Positions 9,436 through 19,064 of a DNA stretch of 64,000 bases are shown one piece after another. How positions within the stretch are numbered: the stretch's first letter is position 1; each line of letters starts with the position of its first letter. Source of the stretch: Flavobacterium psychroterrae (lineage in GTDB: Bacteria; Bacteroidota; Bacteroidia; Flavobacteriales; Flavobacteriaceae). The stretch spans positions 218,737 to 282,736 of the forward strand of contig NZ_JAGYVZ010000004.1 in assembly GCF_018380615.1 (NCBI RefSeq), given 5' to 3'. Below the pieces are notes generated by a model, which saw only the letters and a list, made by a program, of their open reading frames with translations, ran no database searches and had not been told where the DNA came from. A program made the translations under genes and the position numbers.

Positions 9436-9798
9436 TTAAGAAAATTGACTCATCTGATAACCTCGATATAATTTATCATCTTTTATTTGCCAAATTGTAG
9501 TAAAATGCGCCAATAACATCTCTTCTCTTGGATTTTCAATCGTTTTCACAAAATGTGAATAGCGTATTGAAACCAAATCATCTTCGGCAATAATGTGGCT
9601 AATTCTTACTTTTGAACGCACATAAGCACGACTAAGTTCATTTGCCATATCCAGCATCGAATTATAATCCATCTCGATTAATCCTTTGGTGCTATTCCAA
9701 TCTAACTTGACATCAGGATGCAAATAAGTTTTCATTATTTCGCTATCAATTAAGGCATCTGACTTATAAAATTTTTGAACAAATTCTTTAATAGACAT
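9436..9798 (-). CDS. NTF2-like (SnoaL-like) family protein
   Basis: This 120-residue single-domain protein has an NTF2-like pattern: an N-terminal helix (MSIKEFVQKFYKSDALIDSE), a strand with a buried DVKLDWNSTKG stretch, and a C-terminal sheet (RYSHFVKTIENPREEMLLAH, then FTTIWQIKDDKLYRGYQMSQ). The fold makes a cone-shaped pocket that can be enzymatic or only ligand-binding, so no reaction can be assigned. Its start codon is one base from the stop of the upstream LpxD-like gene, so the two are translationally linked in the lipid A cluster. A link to envelope biogenesis is inference from position. Confidence 0.8.
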   Translation of the reverse strand: MSIKEFVQKFYKSDALIDSEIMKTYLHPDVKLDWNSTKGLIEMDYNSMLDMANELSRAYVRSKVRISHIIAEDDLVSIRYSHFVKTIENPREEMLLAHFTTIWQIKDDKLYRGYQMSQFS

Positions 9799-9799
9799 A

Positions 9800-10729
9800 T
9801 TACTTCAATTTATTTAAAATTTCAGGAATCTTTTTGATATTGGCTAATTGCTTTAACTTTTCTCTTGATTCTTCGATTGGGGTTCCAAAATAAGATTTTC
9901 CTCCTTCAACCGATTTGGTAACTCCGGTTTGTCCTAAAATAACAGCCTTCGCTCCTATTGTGATACCGCTTGTTGTACCAACCTGTCCCCAAATTGTTAC
10001 TTCATCTTCAATAATTACACAACCGGCAATACCAGTTTGTGAAGCAATTAAACATTTTTTACCAATTACGGTATCATGCCCAACATGCACCTGATTGTCG
10101 ATTTTTGTACCTTCGCCAATAGTTGTATCGCCTGTAACACCTTTATCGATTGTACAAAGCGCACCAATACCAACATTATCTTCAATAACAACTCGACCGC
10201 CAGAAATTAACTGATCAAAACCACTCTCGCGTTTTTTATAATAAAAAGCATCTGCTCCTAAAATAGTTCCCGCATGGATCATTACATTATCGCCAATTAC
10301 AGTATTGTCATATATGGTAACATTAGGATGTATCAAACAGTTTTTACCAATTGTAACGTTATTGCCCACAAAACAATTAGGCTGAATCACAGTTCCTTCG
10401 CCAATAGTTGCAGAAAGAGATATGTTTACAGTTGTCGCCTGAAAAGGTCTGAAATGTTTTGTCAGCGTATTAAAATCTCTGAAAGGATCATCAGAAATTA
10501 AAAGAGCTTTACCTTCCGGACAATCTACTTTTTTATTAATTAAAACAATAGTAGCAGCCGATTGTAAAGCTTTGTCATAATATTTAGGATGATCCACAAA
10601 AACAATATCACCGGATTCCACAACATGTATTTCGTTCATGCCTGAAACTGGAAAGTTTGGGTCACCTATAAATTCGCATTGAAGCAAATTTGCAATTTCT
10701 TGTAAAGAATGAATCTTTGGAAATTTCAT
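9800..10729 (-). CDS. Second LpxD-like UDP-3-O-acylglucosamine N-acyltransferase paralogue
   Basis: This 309-residue protein has an N-terminal LpxD-type uridine-binding domain (about 1-95) and a left-handed beta-helix built from hexapeptide repeats (about 100-275, such as [20 protein letters not shown]). The segment [15 protein letters not shown] contains the histidine that is catalytic in LpxD. Its C-terminal tail is shorter than in the true LpxD at 13727-14770. It lies downstream of efp in the same operon. Either it acylates UDP-glucosamine with a different acyl chain, or it acts on another sugar nucleotide. The conserved His argues that it is an active acyltransferase (inference). Confidence 0.85.
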   Translation of the reverse strand: MKFPKIHSLQEIANLLQCEFIGDPNFPVSGMNEIHVVESGDIVFVDHPKYYDKALQSAATIVLINKKVDCPEGKALLISDDPFRDFNTLTKHFRPFQATTVNISLSATIGEGTVIQPNCFVGNNVTIGKNCLIHPNVTIYDNTVIGDNVMIHAGTILGADAFYYKKRESGFDQLISGGRVVIEDNVGIGALCTIDKGVTGDTTIGEGTKIDNQVHVGHDTVIGKKCLIASQTGIAGCVIIEDEVTIWGQVGTTSGITIGAKAVILGQTGVTKSVEGGKSYFGTPIEESREKLKQLANIKKIPEILNKLK

Positions 10730-10738
10730 ATTTTATAA

Positions 10739-10822
10739 TTAGTTTTTAGTCTCAGTTTTCAGTCTCAGTTTTCAATCTATATCAACAAAACTGATAACTG
10801 CGACTGAAAACTGAAAACTAAT
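10739..10822. repeat. Intergenic inverted repeat built from the word CAGTTTTCAGTCTCAG
   Basis: Two to three copies of (T)AGTCTCAGTTTTC on the left face CTGCGACTGAAAACTGAAAACTA-like words on the right, making a long imperfect hairpin between efp and the LpxD-like gene. Similar words recur at 17819-17970, 25494-25520 and 29505-29540. Confidence 0.7.
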
Positions 10823-10827
10823 AAAAA

Positions 10828-11394
10828 CTACTCTTTTACACGCTCCATGTAATTTCCTGAAGCGGTATCAATTTTAATTTTATCACCTTCGTTGATGAAT
10901 AAAGGAACGTTTACAGAAGCTCCAGTTTCTACCGTAGCAGATTTTGTAGCATTTGTAGCAGTGTTTCCTTTTACTCCCGGCTCAGCATAAGTAACTTCAA
11001 GAATTACAGATGATGGCATATCTACAGATAAAGGCAAATCAGTTTCAGTATTAACCTGAACCATTACACTTGTTCCTTCTTTTAATAATCCCGGAGCATC
11101 TAAAATGTTTTTATTCAAAGAAATTTGCTCAAAAGATTCTGTATTCATAAAATGAAATTCATCTCCTTCAGCATATAAAAACTGGTAATTATGCGTTTCA
11201 ACACGAACATCTTCTATTTTATGCCCTGCAGAAAATGTATTATCCAATACTCTTCCTGTGGTTAAACTTCTTAATTTAGTTCTTACAAAAGCTGGACCTT
11301 TTCCAGGTTTTACGTGAAGAAATTCAACGATTTTATAAATATCGTGATTGAATTTAATACACAATCCGTTTCTAATATCTGATGTAGATGCCAT
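10828..11394 (-). CDS. efp: Elongation factor P
   Basis: The 188-residue protein has the three-domain EF-P layout: a KOW-like N-terminal domain with the loop HVKPGKGPAF, an OB domain from about residue 65, and a C-terminal OB domain ending in GDKIKIDTASGNYMERVKE. EF-P binds stalled ribosomes and speeds formation of proline-proline bonds. Lys32 at the tip of the PGKGP loop matches the residue modified in many bacteria. No EpmA-type modifying enzyme is in the window. The gene sits between lpxA and the second LpxD-like gene, with 90-bp spacers on both sides made of AT-rich repeated words. Confidence 0.97.
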   Translation of the reverse strand: MASTSDIRNGLCIKFNHDIYKIVEFLHVKPGKGPAFVRTKLRSLTTGRVLDNTFSAGHKIEDVRVETHNYQFLYAEGDEFHFMNTESFEQISLNKNILDAPGLLKEGTSVMVQVNTETDLPLSVDMPSSVILEVTYAEPGVKGNTATNATKSATVETGASVNVPLFINEGDKIKIDTASGNYMERVKE

Positions 11395-11485
11395 TTGTTT
11401 TCTTTTTTATTTTTTGTTAAATCGTTTAATCGTTAAATTGTTTATTCGATTAAACGACTAAACAAATAAACAATTAAACTTTATT

Positions 11486-12271
11486 TTAATAGTTCCCTGA
11501 ATAACCTTTCATGATTCCTCTTGATGAATTTCTGATAAAATCTAAAATTTCATCTCTCTCAGGAGTAGCTTCCATTTCGGCTTCGATAATACTTAAAGCT
11601 TGTGTTGTATTATAATTCTTTTGATATAAAATTCTGTAAATTTCCTGAATTTCTCTAATTTTTTCAGTAGTAAAACCTCTTCTTCTTAAACCAACTGAAT
11701 TAATTCCTACGTATGATAACGGTTCTTTTGCTGCTTTTGTATAGGGAGGAACATCTTTTCTTACCAATGATCCACCAGAAATCATAGCATGATCTCCAAT
11801 ATGGATAAATTGATGAATAGCCGCTAAACCGCCAATAACTGCATGATTACCAACTACAACGTGACCCGCTAGAGCAACACCATTTACAATAATCGCATTA
11901 TTACCAATTTCGCAATCGTGGGCAATGTGGGCATAAGCCATAACTAAACAGTTATTACCTAAAATTGTTTGTCCTGAAGCAACTGTACCTCTATTAATGG
12001 TTACACATTCTCTAATAGTACAATTATCTCCTATAATAGCTAAAGAATCTTCTCCTCCAAATTTCAAATCCTGTGGCACCGCAGAAATTACTGCTCCTGG
12101 AAAAATATTGCAATTTTTACCAATTCGAGCACCTTCCATGATTGTTACATTTGAACCAATCCAAGTACCGTCACCAATAATAACATTATTGTGAATTGTT
12201 GTAAAAGGCTCAATTACAACGTTTTTAGCGATTTTAGCGCCGGGATGAACATATGCTAATGGTTGATTCAT
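11486..12271 (-). CDS. lpxA: Acyl-[ACP]--UDP-N-acetylglucosamine O-acyltransferase
   Basis: This 261-residue protein catalyses the first step of lipid A synthesis, moving a 3-hydroxyacyl chain from ACP to UDP-GlcNAc. The N-terminal two thirds is a hexapeptide-repeat beta-helix (for example IGDGTWIGSNVTIMEGARIG). The catalytic segment AHIAHDCEIGN has His118, matching His125 of the E. coli enzyme. The C-terminal helical domain (about 190-261) has the LpxA-specific VGLRRRGF motif. It is cytoplasmic and works as a trimer. It lies 74 bp after lpxC-fabZ, as expected for Bacteroidota. Confidence 0.97.
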   Translation of the reverse strand: MNQPLAYVHPGAKIAKNVVIEPFTTIHNNVIIGDGTWIGSNVTIMEGARIGKNCNIFPGAVISAVPQDLKFGGEDSLAIIGDNCTIRECVTINRGTVASGQTILGNNCLVMAYAHIAHDCEIGNNAIIVNGVALAGHVVVGNHAVIGGLAAIHQFIHIGDHAMISGGSLVRKDVPPYTKAAKEPLSYVGINSVGLRRRGFTTEKIREIQEIYRILYQKNYNTTQALSIIEAEMEATPERDEILDFIRNSSRGIMKGYSGNY

Positions 12272-12345
12272 CTGTGAGTTTTATATTTTATAATTAAAAT
12301 AATCTAATGTGGGCAACAAACCTAAACAATAAAATTTATAAATTA

Positions 12346-13743
12346 TTATTGTTTTCTTGCAATTTGAGCCATTAATTCTGCCTCTGTTACCAATTTTCCA
12401 TTTGCGTATGCATTTGCCTGCATGTGACAAATTCCTCTTCTGATAGGAGAAATTAATTCGCATTTGAAAATTAAGGTATCACCAGGCAATACTTTATGTT
12501 TGAATTTAACATTGTCAATTTTCATGAAATATGTCAAATAATTTTCTGGGTCAGGAACTGTGCTTAAAACCAAAATTCCGCCTGTTTGTGCCATAGCTTC
12601 AACAATTAAAACACCTGGCATAACCGGAGCTTCAGGAAAATGTCCTACGAAGAAATTTTCGTTCATCGTTACATTTTTCATTCCCACCACATGGCTATCA
12701 GACATTTCAATAATTCTGTCAATCAATAAAAATGGAGGTCTGTGTGGCAAAACTGCCATAATTTTATGAATATCCATCAATGGTTCCAAATTAAGGTCGT
12801 AAACCGGAACATGATTTCTTTGTTCAATTTTGATAATTTTTGCTAATTTTTTGGCAAACTGCGTATTTACATAATGCCCGGGTTTGTTAGCAATAATTTT
12901 TCCCTGAATTCTAACTCCAATCAAAGATAAATCTCCAACAACATCAAGTAATTTATGTCTTGCAGCTTCGTTAGGGTAATGTAAAGTAAGATTATCCAAT
13001 ACACCATTTGGTTTTACCGAAATTTTGTCCTTACCAAAAGCTTTCTTTAAATTTTCCATTGTTGTCTCAGATATTTCTTTATCTACGTACACAATAGCAT
13101 TATTTAAATCTCCACCTTTAATTAATCCGTTTTCCAGAAGAGATTCTAATTCATGTAAAAAACTAAAAGTTCTTGAATTGGCGATTTCGTCTTTAAAATC
13201 GGCTATGCTTTTCATGGTTGCGTTTTGAGTACCTAAAACTTTAGTACCAAAATCTACCATTGCAGTTACTTGATAATCATCGCTTGGCATCACTAAAATC
13301 TCGCTTCCTGTAGTTTCATCAGTAAACGAAATTACTTCTTTTACTACATAAACATTACGTTTAGCTTCTTGTTCCTCGATACCAGCATTTTCAATTGCTT
13401 CAACAAAATATTTTGATGAACCATCCATGATAGGAAGTTCAGAAGCATTTAATTCTATAATAACGTTATCCAAATCACAACCAACCAATGCAGCTAAAAC
13501 GTGTTCCGGAGTTTGAATTTTTACACCTAATTTTTCTAAGTTAGTACCTCTTTGTGTATTAACAACATAATTAGCGTCAGCCTCAATGACTGGTTGACCT
13601 TGCAAATCAACTCTTACAAAAGTGAAACCATTATTTATTGGAGCTGGTTTAAAAGTCATTGTAACTTCTTTTCCAGTGTGTAATCCAACGCCTGTTAGTG
13701 AAATTTCATTCTTGATGGTCTTCTGTTTAACCATTATTTCCAT
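12346..13743 (-). CDS. lpxC/fabZ: Bifunctional LpxC-FabZ fusion enzyme
   Basis: The 465-residue protein joins two enzymes. Residues 1-305 are LpxC, the zinc deacetylase for the committed step of lipid A synthesis, with the PEHVLAAL motif and the [12 protein letters not shown] motif carrying zinc ligands. Residues 320-465 are FabZ, the hot-dog-fold 3-hydroxyacyl-ACP dehydratase ([14 protein letters not shown], then [20 protein letters not shown] with the catalytic His and Glu). The fusion is usual in Bacteroidota and joins the two pathways that compete for 3-hydroxyacyl-ACP. The start overlaps the 3' end of lpxD by 17 bp. A second Met at codon 4 is an alternative start. Confidence 0.97.
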   Translation of the reverse strand: MEIMVKQKTIKNEISLTGVGLHTGKEVTMTFKPAPINNGFTFVRVDLQGQPVIEADANYVVNTQRGTNLEKLGVKIQTPEHVLAALVGCDLDNVIIELNASELPIMDGSSKYFVEAIENAGIEEQEAKRNVYVVKEVISFTDETTGSEILVMPSDDYQVTAMVDFGTKVLGTQNATMKSIADFKDEIANSRTFSFLHELESLLENGLIKGGDLNNAIVYVDKEISETTMENLKKAFGKDKISVKPNGVLDNLTLHYPNEAARHKLLDVVGDLSLIGVRIQGKIIANKPGHYVNTQFAKKLAKIIKIEQRNHVPVYDLNLEPLMDIHKIMAVLPHRPPFLLIDRIIEMSDSHVVGMKNVTMNENFFVGHFPEAPVMPGVLIVEAMAQTGGILVLSTVPDPENYLTYFMKIDNVKFKHKVLPGDTLIFKCELISPIRRGICHMQANAYANGKLVTEAELMAQIARKQ

Positions 13744-14770
13744 TTTTTGGGTTTATTATTTGTTTTTTTAATTCTTCAACTTCGGCAACAATTTTAGATA
13801 AATTTCTAAAATGAACATATGATTTGTTAAAATCACTATATCCAAGTGATGGTGAACCTTGTAAAATTTCATCATCTTTAATGTTTCTTGCAACTCCTGA
13901 CTGAGCCTGCAATCTCACATTATTACCTATTGTTAAGTGGCCTGCGATACCTACTTGCCCGCCAATCATACAGTTTTCTCCAATTTTTGTAGAACCTGCA
14001 ACACCCGATTGCGCTGCAATTACAGTATTTTTACCAATTTCTACATTATGGGCAATCTGAATTTGATTGTCTAATTTAACTCCTTTTCTGATTATTGTAG
14101 AACCCAGAGTTGCTCTGTCAATTGTAGTATTTGCACCAATATCTACATTATCTTCAATAATAACATTTCCTATTTGAGGAACCTTACTATAAACTCCTTC
14201 TTCATTTGGTACAAAACCAAAACCATCTGCGCCAATAATAGATCCCGAATGGATCGTACAATTGCTGCCAATTATAGTTTCAGAATAAATTTTGGCGCCT
14301 GCAAAAATATATACATTATCCCCAATAACAACATTATCGCCAATAAAACTGTTTGGATAAATTTTTACATTATTGCCTAAAACCACATTTTGTCCTATAT
14401 AACTAAAGCTTCCTAAATATAAATTCTCTCCATATTTGGTTCCTTCAGATATAAAAGATTGTGCTTCTATTCCGTTTTTATTCAGTTTAACCTGGTTGTA
14501 AAATTCTAAAAGCTTTGAAAATGACGCATACGCATCTTCTACTTTTATCAAAGTTGTAGTGATTTCCTGTTCCGGTACAAAACTGTCATTAACAATCGTT
14601 ACTGATGCTTTTGTAGTATATATGTAGTTGATATATTTGGGATTAGCCAAAAAAGTAAGCGATCCTTCCTCGCCTTCTTCTATTTTAGACAGCCGAGAAA
14701 CTTCTGCATTGGGATTCCCAACAACTTCTCCTTCTAAAATTCCCGCTATTTGTTCTGCTGTAAATTTCAT
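13727..14770 (-). CDS. lpxD: UDP-3-O-(3-hydroxyacyl)glucosamine N-acyltransferase
   Basis: The 347-residue protein catalyses the third step of lipid A synthesis, adding the N-linked 3-hydroxyacyl chain. The N-terminal uridine-binding domain ([20 protein letters not shown] to about 100) is followed by a long hexapeptide beta-helix and a C-terminal helical extension ([17 protein letters not shown]). The segment [15 protein letters not shown] carries the catalytic His. It precedes lpxC-fabZ with overlapping ends and follows the HD-domain gene by 39 bp, so the four genes are very likely one transcription unit. It is the canonical LpxD; the shorter paralogue lies at 9800-10729. Confidence 0.97.
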   Translation of the reverse strand: MKFTAEQIAGILEGEVVGNPNAEVSRLSKIEEGEEGSLTFLANPKYINYIYTTKASVTIVNDSFVPEQEITTTLIKVEDAYASFSKLLEFYNQVKLNKNGIEAQSFISEGTKYGENLYLGSFSYIGQNVVLGNNVKIYPNSFIGDNVVIGDNVYIFAGAKIYSETIIGSNCTIHSGSIIGADGFGFVPNEEGVYSKVPQIGNVIIEDNVDIGANTTIDRATLGSTIIRKGVKLDNQIQIAHNVEIGKNTVIAAQSGVAGSTKIGENCMIGGQVGIAGHLTIGNNVRLQAQSGVARNIKDDEILQGSPSLGYSDFNKSYVHFRNLSKIVAEVEELKKQIINPKNGNNG

Positions 14771-14809
14771 TGCGACAAAAATATAAAAAATAGATTTTAA
14801 ATGTTAATT

Positions 14810-16039
14810 TTAGATAAGTTGTTTTGGAAAACAGATGTAATATTTTGTAACCAATTTAGATAATGATTTCAAATTCAGCTGATCAGAGGCTTCTACCACG
14901 TCTTCAATTGTTTTATCTTTTTTCAAAATTCGTATTGGTTCGGCTTCTTTACTGTAGGCCTGATTTTTTATTTTTCCTCTAAAAATAAAATATCCAGCTT
15001 CTAACTGTGTAATATGATGCGCGTTAGCAAATTGTTCCTTTAAAGATTGTGATTCTTCCATTGGAATTTTCTCTGCACTTAATTTAATTTTTAACAAATC
15101 TCTGTTAATCAACATTTTACTTAATGTAGATAATATAAAATCGTTATGCTTTTGCCAGGCTTTTAAAGCGCTAATAATATCAAAATCATCTAATTGTGAA
15201 AATAAATCTAATTTTTCGGCATCAAAATTTTCTAAATCGACCTTATTTTGCATAAAATACAAAAGCGGCTCGCTGCAAGGCAAATTAATTCCTTTTAATG
15301 TCAATTCTTTCGCTCTTTTTAGCACTTTCATCAAAATTAGCTCGGCAACTAAACTTGTTTTATGTAAATAAGCCTGCCAGTACATTAATCTTCTTGAAAG
15401 CAGGAACTTTTCAACGGAATAAATTCCTTTTTCTTCAATTACTAAAACATCATCAACTACATTCATCATTTGAATCAAGCGCTCAGAATTTACATTTCCT
15501 TCGGCAACACCTGTATAAAAACTATCACGCTTTAAATAATCCATTCGATCCATATCTAATTGACTTGAAATCAATTGCAACATGAATTTTCTGTGATATT
15601 CACCTTTAAAAACCTGAATAGCCAAACTTAATCTTCCGTCAAATTCATCATTTAACTGATTCATAAATAATAACGAAATTGCTTCATGATTCACATCTTC
15701 AACAATACTTTTTTCCATTGCATGCGAAAAAGGCCCATGACCAATATCATGCAATAAAATAGCAATCAGCAAAGCACATTCTTCATCACTTGAAATTGCA
15801 ACACCTTTAAAACGAAGCGTTTCAATAGCTTTTTGCATTAAATGCATACAACCCAATGCATGATGAAAGCGCGTATGATTAGCTCCGGGATAAACTAAAT
15901 ACGATAATCCCATTTGCGAAATACGGCGTAAACGCTGAAAATACGGATGTTGAATTAAGTCGTAAATAAGCTCGTTCGGGATGGAAATAAACCCGTATAT
16001 GGGATCATTGAATATTTTTAACTTATTGATTTGAGTCAC
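14810..16039 (-). CDS. HD-domain metal-dependent phosphohydrolase
   Basis: This 409-residue protein belongs to the HD superfamily of dNTPase/SAMHD1-like proteins. The metal ligands are in HTRFHHALGCMHLM (first His) and LLIAILLHDIGHGPFSHAME (HD pair), followed by a conserved SSQLDMDRMDYLKRDSFYTG segment. It probably removes phosphates from a nucleotide, but the substrate is unknown. The start codon is GTG. I keep it because the -7 element at 16061-16069 lies 22 bp upstream, and MTQINKLKIFNDPIYGF is the typical N-terminus of this family. It heads the lipid A cluster and diverges from porX. Confidence 0.9.
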   Translation of the reverse strand: MTQINKLKIFNDPIYGFISIPNELIYDLIQHPYFQRLRRISQMGLSYLVYPGANHTRFHHALGCMHLMQKAIETLRFKGVAISSDEECALLIAILLHDIGHGPFSHAMEKSIVEDVNHEAISLLFMNQLNDEFDGRLSLAIQVFKGEYHRKFMLQLISSQLDMDRMDYLKRDSFYTGVAEGNVNSERLIQMMNVVDDVLVIEEKGIYSVEKFLLSRRLMYWQAYLHKTSLVAELILMKVLKRAKELTLKGINLPCSEPLLYFMQNKVDLENFDAEKLDLFSQLDDFDIISALKAWQKHNDFILSTLSKMLINRDLLKIKLSAEKIPMEESQSLKEQFANAHHITQLEAGYFIFRGKIKNQAYSKEAEPIRILKKDKTIEDVVEASDQLNLKSLSKLVTKYYICFPKQLI

Positions 16040-16060
16040 TATTTAATTCTTTTTAGGTCA

Positions 16061-16069
16061 ACAAATATA
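16061..16069 (-). promoter_or_regulatory. -7 element for the HD/lpxD/lpxC-fabZ/lpxA operon
   Basis: The minus strand reads TATATTTGT, matching TAnnTTTG, 22 bp before the GTG start of the HD-domain gene. No clear -33 TTG was found. Confidence 0.6.
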
Positions 16070-16260
16070 AGTAAATAACCATAAAGAGCTTTGCGTTTTT
16101 CATTTTAAAATTGACAATATATTGTACTGATCTTCAATAGAACACTTCTTCAAAAAAAAGTTTTAAAATAAAAATCACTATTTGTTATTCTGAAATTTAT
16201 ACTATTTTTAATACTTTTTAAGTTCTATACCTCTAAATTGCATTAAAATTAAACACGTTT

Positions 16261-17814
16261 ATGGATAAGATAAAAATACTTTGGGTCGATGATGAAATCG
16301 ATCTTTTAAAGCCTCATATATTATTTCTGGAGAAGAAAAACTACGCTGTAACTACTTGTAACAACGGTTTAGATGCTATCGCTCTTTTTGAAGAAGATAA
16401 TTTTGATATTGTTTTTCTGGATGAAAATATGCCCGGAATGAGCGGTTTGGAAACGCTTTCGGAAATGAAAGAAAAAAAGTCAGCCATCCCGATGATTATG
16501 ATTACAAAGAGCGAAGAAGAATATATAATGGAAGAAGCCATTGGTTCTAAAATCGCCGATTATTTGATTAAACCGGTAAATCCGAATCAGATTCTTTTGA
16601 GTTTGAAAAAAAACCTGGATCATTCAAGATTAATTTCCGAAAAAACAACGTTGGATTATCAAAAGGAATTCAGAAAAATCTCTATGGAAATGGCGATGGT
16701 CAATTCCTATGAAGATTGGGTAGAATTATATAAAAAACTAATTTTCTGGGAACTGGAATTAGAGAATATCAACGATCAGGGAATGATTGAAATCCTTGAA
16801 TCTCAAAAAGTTGAAGCCAATTCACAATTCGGAAAATATATCGAAAGAAACTACGAAGACTGGTTTGTACCAAAAGCAGATAAACCAATTCAATCTCACA
16901 CTTTATTCAAGGAATTAGTAGTTCCTGAACTAAAAAAGAAAGACAAGCCAATTTTGTTTGTCGTGATAGATAATTTACGTTACGATCAATGGAAATCTTT
17001 TGAAACTGTTGTCGCAAATTATTATAAACTAGAAAAAGAAGTTCCTTACTTTTCAATTCTTCCAACAGCCACGCAATACGCCAGAAATGCTATTTTTTCA
17101 GGATTATTGCCAACAGAAATGGAAAAACAATTTCCGCAATACTGGAAAAATGACGTTGAAGACGGTGGAAAAAACCTTTATGAAGCCGAATTTCTTTCGG
17201 CACAATTAAAGCGTTTAGGTTTGAATATTAAAGAGGATTATTTCAAAATTACCAATTATGCCGGCGGTAAAAAACTGGCAGAAAATTTCAAAGCATTAAA
17301 AGGCAATGATTTGGTAACCGTTGTGTATAACTTCGTAGATATGTTATCGCATGCAAAAACCGAAATGGATGTAGTAAAAGAGCTTGCATCAGATGATAAA
17401 GCATATCGCTCACTGACTTTAAGCTGGTTTAAAAATTCTCCGCTTTTAGAGATTATTCAGCAAGCACAACTTTTAGGCTTTAAATTAATTCTGACTACAG
17501 ATCACGGAACAATTAATGTAAAAAATCCTTCAAAAGTTGTTGGAGATAAAAATACAAGTTTAAATTTGCGTTACAAAACCGGACGTAGTTTAACATACGA
17601 GCAAAAAGATGTTTATGTTGTAAAAGAGCCGAAGGACATTGGTTTACCGGCAATAAACATGAGCAGTTCGTTTATTTTTGCTAAAAATGATTTCTTTTTG
17701 GCATACGTAAACAACTACAATCATTATGTGAGTTATTACAGAAATACGTATCAGCACGGTGGAATTTCATTAGAAGAAATGATTATTCCGTTCCTGGTTT
17801 TTAACCCTAAGTAA
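16261..17814 (+). CDS. porX: Response regulator PorX with a PglZ/alkaline phosphatase-like effector domain
   Basis: This 517-residue protein has a CheY-like receiver (about 1-120) with the acidic pair Asp10-Asp11, phospho-acceptor Asp54 in FLDENMPG, and the Lys of YLIKPVNP. A helical linker follows. The C-terminal PglZ/alkaline-phosphatase-superfamily domain (about 210-517) shows VVIDNLRYDQWKS, TTDHGT and YQHGGISLEEMI as metal-binding motifs. PorX, with the kinase PorY, controls type IX secretion genes in Bacteroidota, and related proteins hydrolyse nucleotide second messengers. The gene diverges from the HD/lpx operon and is followed by tsaE. The T9SS cargo-like protein at 20719-22425 fits this setting. 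Confidence 0.93.
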   Translation: MDKIKILWVDDEIDLLKPHILFLEKKNYAVTTCNNGLDAIALFEEDNFDIVFLDENMPGMSGLETLSEMKEKKSAIPMIMITKSEEEYIMEEAIGSKIADYLIKPVNPNQILLSLKKNLDHSRLISEKTTLDYQKEFRKISMEMAMVNSYEDWVELYKKLIFWELELENINDQGMIEILESQKVEANSQFGKYIERNYEDWFVPKADKPIQSHTLFKELVVPELKKKDKPILFVVIDNLRYDQWKSFETVVANYYKLEKEVPYFSILPTATQYARNAIFSGLLPTEMEKQFPQYWKNDVEDGGKNLYEAEFLSAQLKRLGLNIKEDYFKITNYAGGKKLAENFKALKGNDLVTVVYNFVDMLSHAKTEMDVVKELASDDKAYRSLTLSWFKNSPLLEIIQQAQLLGFKLILTTDHGTINVKNPSKVVGDKNTSLNLRYKTGRSLTYEQKDVYVVKEPKDIGLPAINMSSSFIFAKNDFFLAYVNNYNHYVSYYRNTYQHGGISLEEMIIPFLVFNPK

Positions 17815-17818
17815 AAAA

Positions 17819-17970
17819 AGAGTTTTCAGTCGCAGTTTTCAGAATAAAAAGGTTGCCACAGATTTCACAGATTCATACAGATTAGAAAAATCAATAAAAT
17901 CTTTTAATCTGTGGTAAAAAAAACTGTTTACAGTTTCCAACTGAGACTGAAAAATGTGACTGAGACTACA
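17819..17970. repeat. Intergenic mosaic of recurring words between porX and tsaE
   Basis: The outer words AGTTTTCAGTCGCAGTTTTC and ACTGAGACTGAAAAATGTGA are near-inverted copies. Inside is an inverted pair CCACAGATT (17856-17864) / AATCTGTGG (17906-17914). The word GCCACAGATTTCA recurs at about 44388-44401. Confidence 0.65.
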
Positions 17971-17987
17971 ATTAATAAGCAATAAAA

Positions 17988-18395
17988 ATGAACATCGTTT
18001 TTTCTTTAGATCAAATTCAGGAAGTAGCAGAGAAAATTATAGCATCAAATCCCAAAAAGATCATTCTTTTTAATGGAGAAATGGGTGTTGGGAAAACTAC
18101 TTTAATCAAACAATTATGTAAAAGTCTGGGAGTTGAAGATGCAACAAGCAGTCCAACTTTTTCGTTAGTAAATGAATACTATACATTTAACAATCAGATC
18201 GTTTATCATTTTGATTTTTACCGATTGAATAAAGAAACTGAAGCGCTTGATATGGGAGTTGATGATTATTTATATTCCGGAAATTGGTGTTTTATTGAAT
18301 GGTCTGAAAAAATTGAAAATCTTATTCCTGAGGAACATTCTGTTGTTACAATTGAGTTATTAGCAGATGGAAAAAGAGAGTTGAAATTAGTTTAG
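17988..18395 (+). CDS. tsaE: tRNA threonylcarbamoyladenosine biosynthesis ATPase TsaE
   Basis: The 135-residue P-loop protein has Walker A in NGEMGVGKTTLIKQLC (about residues 29-44), then the family motif SSPTFSLVNEY and the YHFDFYRL segment. TsaE drives the t6A synthesis complex with TsaB and TsaD, which modifies A37 of ANN-decoding tRNAs. The partner that makes the threonylcarbamoyl-adenylate, a TsaC/Sua5-type protein, is encoded at 33324-33944 in this window. It follows porX by 173 bp of repeat-rich sequence. Confidence 0.96.
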   Translation: MNIVFSLDQIQEVAEKIIASNPKKIILFNGEMGVGKTTLIKQLCKSLGVEDATSSPTFSLVNEYYTFNNQIVYHFDFYRLNKETEALDMGVDDYLYSGNWCFIEWSEKIENLIPEEHSVVTIELLADGKRELKLV

Positions 18396-18513
18396 AAAAT
18401 TTCGTAGAGATTCAAAAAAACAGCACAGAGAACCACAAAGGAATTCTTAAAAACTTTGTGAACCTTCGTAAATATTTAGCGAATCTTAGTGAAAGAACTT
18501 AATAAAAATGTAA

Positions 18514-18981
18514 ATGAATACCCAAGTAGAAATAATTCCATTCTCTCCTGCTTTAAAGGAATACATCAAAACCTTAAATAAAGAATGGCTTCAAAAATAT
18601 TTCAGAGTAGAAGAAAAAGACGAAATAGTACTTTCGAATCCACAAGAAGAAATCATCGATAAAGGCGGAATGATTTTTTATGCTAAATATAATGAGGAGA
18701 TTCTTGGAACTGTATCATTAATGAAAGTCGACGAAACTACTTTCGAATTAAGCAAAATGGCAGTTTCGGACAAAGCACAAGGTCTTGGAATTGGGAATCA
18801 ACTGTTAGTTCATTGTTTGGCTGTAGCCGAAGAAAATAACATCAAAAAGCTTTTTTTATATTCAAACCGGATCCTACTTCCCGCCATTCATTTATATGAA
18901 AAGTTTGGCTTTTCAGAAGTTTCACTAGGTAATGTGAGTTATGAACGAGCCGACATTAAAATGGAAAAAATTATGACGTAA
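18514..18981 (+). CDS. GNAT-family N-acetyltransferase
   Basis: This 155-residue single-domain acetyltransferase has a beta-bulge strand (TFELSKMAVSDKAQGLGIGN) containing the acetyl-CoA pyrophosphate loop Q-G-L-G-I-G near residues 88-94. It ends with LPAIHLYEKFGFSEVSLG, the usual motif D region. The substrate is unknown. It is separated from tsaE by 118 bp of degenerate repeat words (CCACAAAG ... CTTTGTGAACCTTCG) and precedes alanine dehydrogenase. The residual two codons ATGTAA just before the start are not coding. Confidence 0.93.
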   Translation: MNTQVEIIPFSPALKEYIKTLNKEWLQKYFRVEEKDEIVLSNPQEEIIDKGGMIFYAKYNEEILGTVSLMKVDETTFELSKMAVSDKAQGLGIGNQLLVHCLAVAEENNIKKLFLYSNRILLPAIHLYEKFGFSEVSLGNVSYERADIKMEKIMT

Positions 18982-19064
18982 TTTCATCACATACTATTAG
19001 CAGATTTTTTACATTGATTTAAAACTTTTTACGTAATTTGTACTCTTAATTTTCGAATAACCCC

